Shown: positions 16,845-18,228 of the stretch, one piece after another
Position numbering within the stretch: position 1 is the stretch's first letter
Layout of the letters: each line of letters opens with the position of its first letter
Assembly (NCBI GenBank): GCA_023128035.1
Contig: JAGMES010000085.1
Location: forward strand, 1 to 18,228
DNA: 18,228 nt
Reading direction: 5' to 3'
Source: Halanaerobiales bacterium
GTDB taxonomy: Bacteria > Bacillota_F > Halanaerobiia > DY22613
Notes under the pieces: model-generated
Seen by the model: the letters and a program-made list of their open reading frames with translations, nothing else
The model's database searches: none
What the model was told of the DNA's origin: nothing
Program-made: the position numbers and the translations under genes

Positions 16845-17818
16845 ATTGCATACTCCTTATAAAGCTGAACAATAATTTCTTCAATAGGCTGTGTGTTCAC
16901 AGTGACGTCAACAATGTCAAGCTGTTTTGTGAGGTGTGAGATAACTTCTGAAACGAAGATTTTTTGTGTGTCTACACTGATGCTGGCCCGTTCAGGTGAC
17001 CAGGAAAGGAGCTTTGTTCCTGGTATATTAACAGGTGTATTGTTTTCTCGAAAATCTACAGTAACTGTTTTATGGGTTATGAAACGATTTCTTAAATTAT
17101 TTAGATTACCATCATACAGAATTTTACCCTTGCCTATAAGTATAATTCTATTTGCTAAGGCTTCAATATCGCTCATATCGTGGGTTGTGAGAATAACTGT
17201 AACATCTTTTTCTTTATTTATTGTTTTAATAAATTTACGAACAGCAATTTTCGATACTGCGTCGAGACCAATGGTCGGCTCATCTAAAAACAATATTTTG
17301 GGACTATGTAAAAGTGATGCGGCTATCTCGCAGCGCATACGCTGGCCAAGACTAAGTTGTCGTACAGGAGTATTGACTAGTTCATGCAAATCTAGCGTTT
17401 CTATTAGCATTTCAACATTTTTCTTATATTCCTTTTGCGGCACCTTATAAATATCACGTAAAAGCTCAAATGAATCTATAACAGGAACGTCCCACCAAAG
17501 TTGAGAACGCTGTCCGAACACAACACCAATGTTTTTGACATGAGCGACTCTTTCCTTCCAAGGTGTATGTCCCATAATAGAACATTTGCCTTTATCGGGC
17601 ACCAATATGCCACTCATAACTTTAATGGTCGTGGATTTCCCAGCTCCGTTTGGACCAATGTATCCGACAATTTCTCCTGAATCGATAGTAAAAGATACAT
17701 CAGTTAGTGCGTCAACTATGGTGTATTCGCGATGAAACAAAGCTTTAATTGCCTGTCCTAAACCTGCTGAACGTTTGGCTACCTTAAATGTTTTACTCAA
17801 TCCTTCCACAGTTATCAG
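16841..17818 (-). CDS. ABC transporter ATP-binding protein with a probable CTG start
   Basis: An ABC ATPase with complete motifs: Walker A GPNGAGKST (residues 55-63), signature LSLGQ, Walker B ILFLDEPTIGLD and the switch His in TTHD. A 20-residue insert before the core strand (KVAKRSAGLGQAIKALFHRE) is typical of ATPases that pair with two DUF990 permeases. GTG 17809 lies 18 bases from the AGGAGG box (17828-17833), too far. CTG 17818 lies 9 bases away and gives the N-terminus MITVEGLSKTFK, as in related proteins, so CTG is preferred. There is a consensus promoter upstream. The operon looks less AT-rich than the RiPP genes by eye. Export of a drug, lipid or polymer is possible. Confidence 0.85.
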   Translation of the reverse strand: MITVEGLSKTFKVAKRSAGLGQAIKALFHREYTIVDALTDVSFTIDSGEIVGYIGPNGAGKSTTIKVMSGILVPDKGKCSIMGHTPWKERVAHVKNIGVVFGQRSQLWWDVPVIDSFELLRDIYKVPQKEYKKNVEMLIETLDLHELVNTPVRQLSLGQRMRCEIAASLLHSPKILFLDEPTIGLDAVSKIAVRKFIKTINKEKDVTVILTTHDMSDIEALANRIILIGKGKILYDGNLNNLRNRFITHKTVTVDFRENNTPVNIPGTKLLSWSPERASISVDTQKIFVSEVISHLTKQLDIVDVTVNTQPIEEIIVQLYKEYAI

Positions 17819-17856
17819 ACCAATCGCCTCCTTGTGTAATTATTCCCAAAAATATT

Positions 17857-17885
17857 AGTATAACACTATAGATAAGCTATGTCAA
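17857..17885 (-). promoter_or_regulatory. Sigma-A-type promoter of the minus-strand ABC operon
   Basis: Read on the minus strand: TTGACA (17885-17880), a 17-bp spacer, and TATACT (17862-17857). Transcription would start near 17850, about 32 bases before the CTG start, with AGGAGG between. Confidence 0.8.
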
Positions 17886-17998
17886 GTTTTTCTTTTTATA
17901 TACAGCTCTAACGAATAAAAATTTATCCAATCAATAAAAAAGAAAAATTTATCTCTACATAATTGTTAAAATTTACCATCTGTATTCTGAGATTTTTA

Positions 17999-18228
17999 TT
18001 AAAAAAGAATCCAGCGCTTTTTTTGAGAATTTTTAAATTTTGCATAGTTTTCTTTCATCACCTTCATGGTATCATAAATATGTCATAAACGTCGTATTTG
18101 AATCCGTTTGTTTAATCTGACGATATCTTCAGTGGCTAGTATATCTCGTCGAAAAGATTTCAATATCCTTGAAGATATTTCATTTATCCCGATTTTTAAA
18201 CGCTTCATAATATCAGTACCTTTTTCAA
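17999..18228 (-). pseudogene. Interrupted reading frame running in from the right edge
   Basis: On the minus strand a frame is open from the window edge for 47 codons, containing MKRLKIGINEISSRILKSF and RLNKRIQIRRL, and stops at TGA 18085-18083. The same frame then continues for another 27 codons (HIYDTMKVMKENYAKF...) to TAA at 17999. The composition on both sides of the TGA looks protein-like, basic and helical, which suggests the 3' end of one gene broken by a nonsense change. I do not recognise the family. Alternatively the gene simply ends at 18083. The 113 bp between this and the ABC promoter show nothing else. Confidence 0.3.

Noticed and set aside
16893..17450. Long plus-strand frame opposite the ABC ATPase gene
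   Set aside because: It is an antisense shadow of a gene with complete ABC motifs and has no ribosome binding site or family features of its own.

Overview
The window reads as AT-rich chromosomal DNA of a low-GC, Gram-positive-type bacterium (Bacillota/Clostridia-like). Support: AGGAGG-type ribosome binding sites, frequent GTG and TTG starts, sigma-A-type promoters with 17-bp spacers, short U-tract terminators, and gene families common in anaerobic Firmicutes. The species cannot be named from the sequence.

Left part (1-5.6 kb): the remains of a defence locus. The left edge cuts into a jetB-like gene (MukE-like subunit, DUF6063 type) of a Wadjet/JetABCD SMC-like plasmid-defence system. Behind it lies a jetC-like SMC ATPase gene that is clearly dead: it has lost a segment just after Walker A, carries three in-frame stops (TAG, TAA, TGA) and changes frame twice. 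No jetD is recognisable downstream. About 1.5 kb of mostly non-coding sequence follows, holding fragments of at least one other decayed gene and two near-identical terminator hairpins.

Middle (5.6-9.8 kb): four intact same-strand genes. They encode an exported protein of unknown function, a membrane-anchored YkuE-type metallophosphoesterase, a GNAT acetyltransferase and a 538-aa membrane-anchored protein of an unnamed conserved type. A strong terminator closes the group at 9781-9813.

Centre of interest (10.0-15.0 kb): a compact RiPP (ribosomally made, modified peptide) cluster behind a consensus promoter. In order it holds a PqqD-like leader-binding protein (RRE), a radical SAM/SPASM enzyme, a second SPASM protein that lost its radical SAM cluster motif, a 34-aa Cys/Gly/Ser-rich peptide, an ABC exporter (ATPase plus permease) and a small transglutaminase-fold Cys protease-like protein. 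The PqqD + rSAM/SPASM + SPASM-only trio matches the known but poorly characterised 'GeoRSP' arrangement. The 34-aa ORF at 12548-12652 is a convincing substrate: it has a YxxPxV leader motif like those bound by RRE domains and the core SCGSGGCCSGSPEQLK. The inferred pathway is leader capture by the PqqD-like protein, Cys-directed modification by the rSAM enzyme with its pseudoenzyme partner, leader removal by the transglutaminase-like protein, and export by the ABC transporter. A 13-bp inverted repeat brackets the peptide gene and ends in a U-tract.

Right part (15.2-18.2 kb): a bidirectional terminator separates the RiPP cluster from a convergent minus-strand operon. That operon encodes an ABC-2 transporter (ATPase plus two DUF990-type permeases) with its own consensus promoter and a probable CTG start. 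The right edge holds a fragment of a minus-strand reading frame interrupted by one stop.
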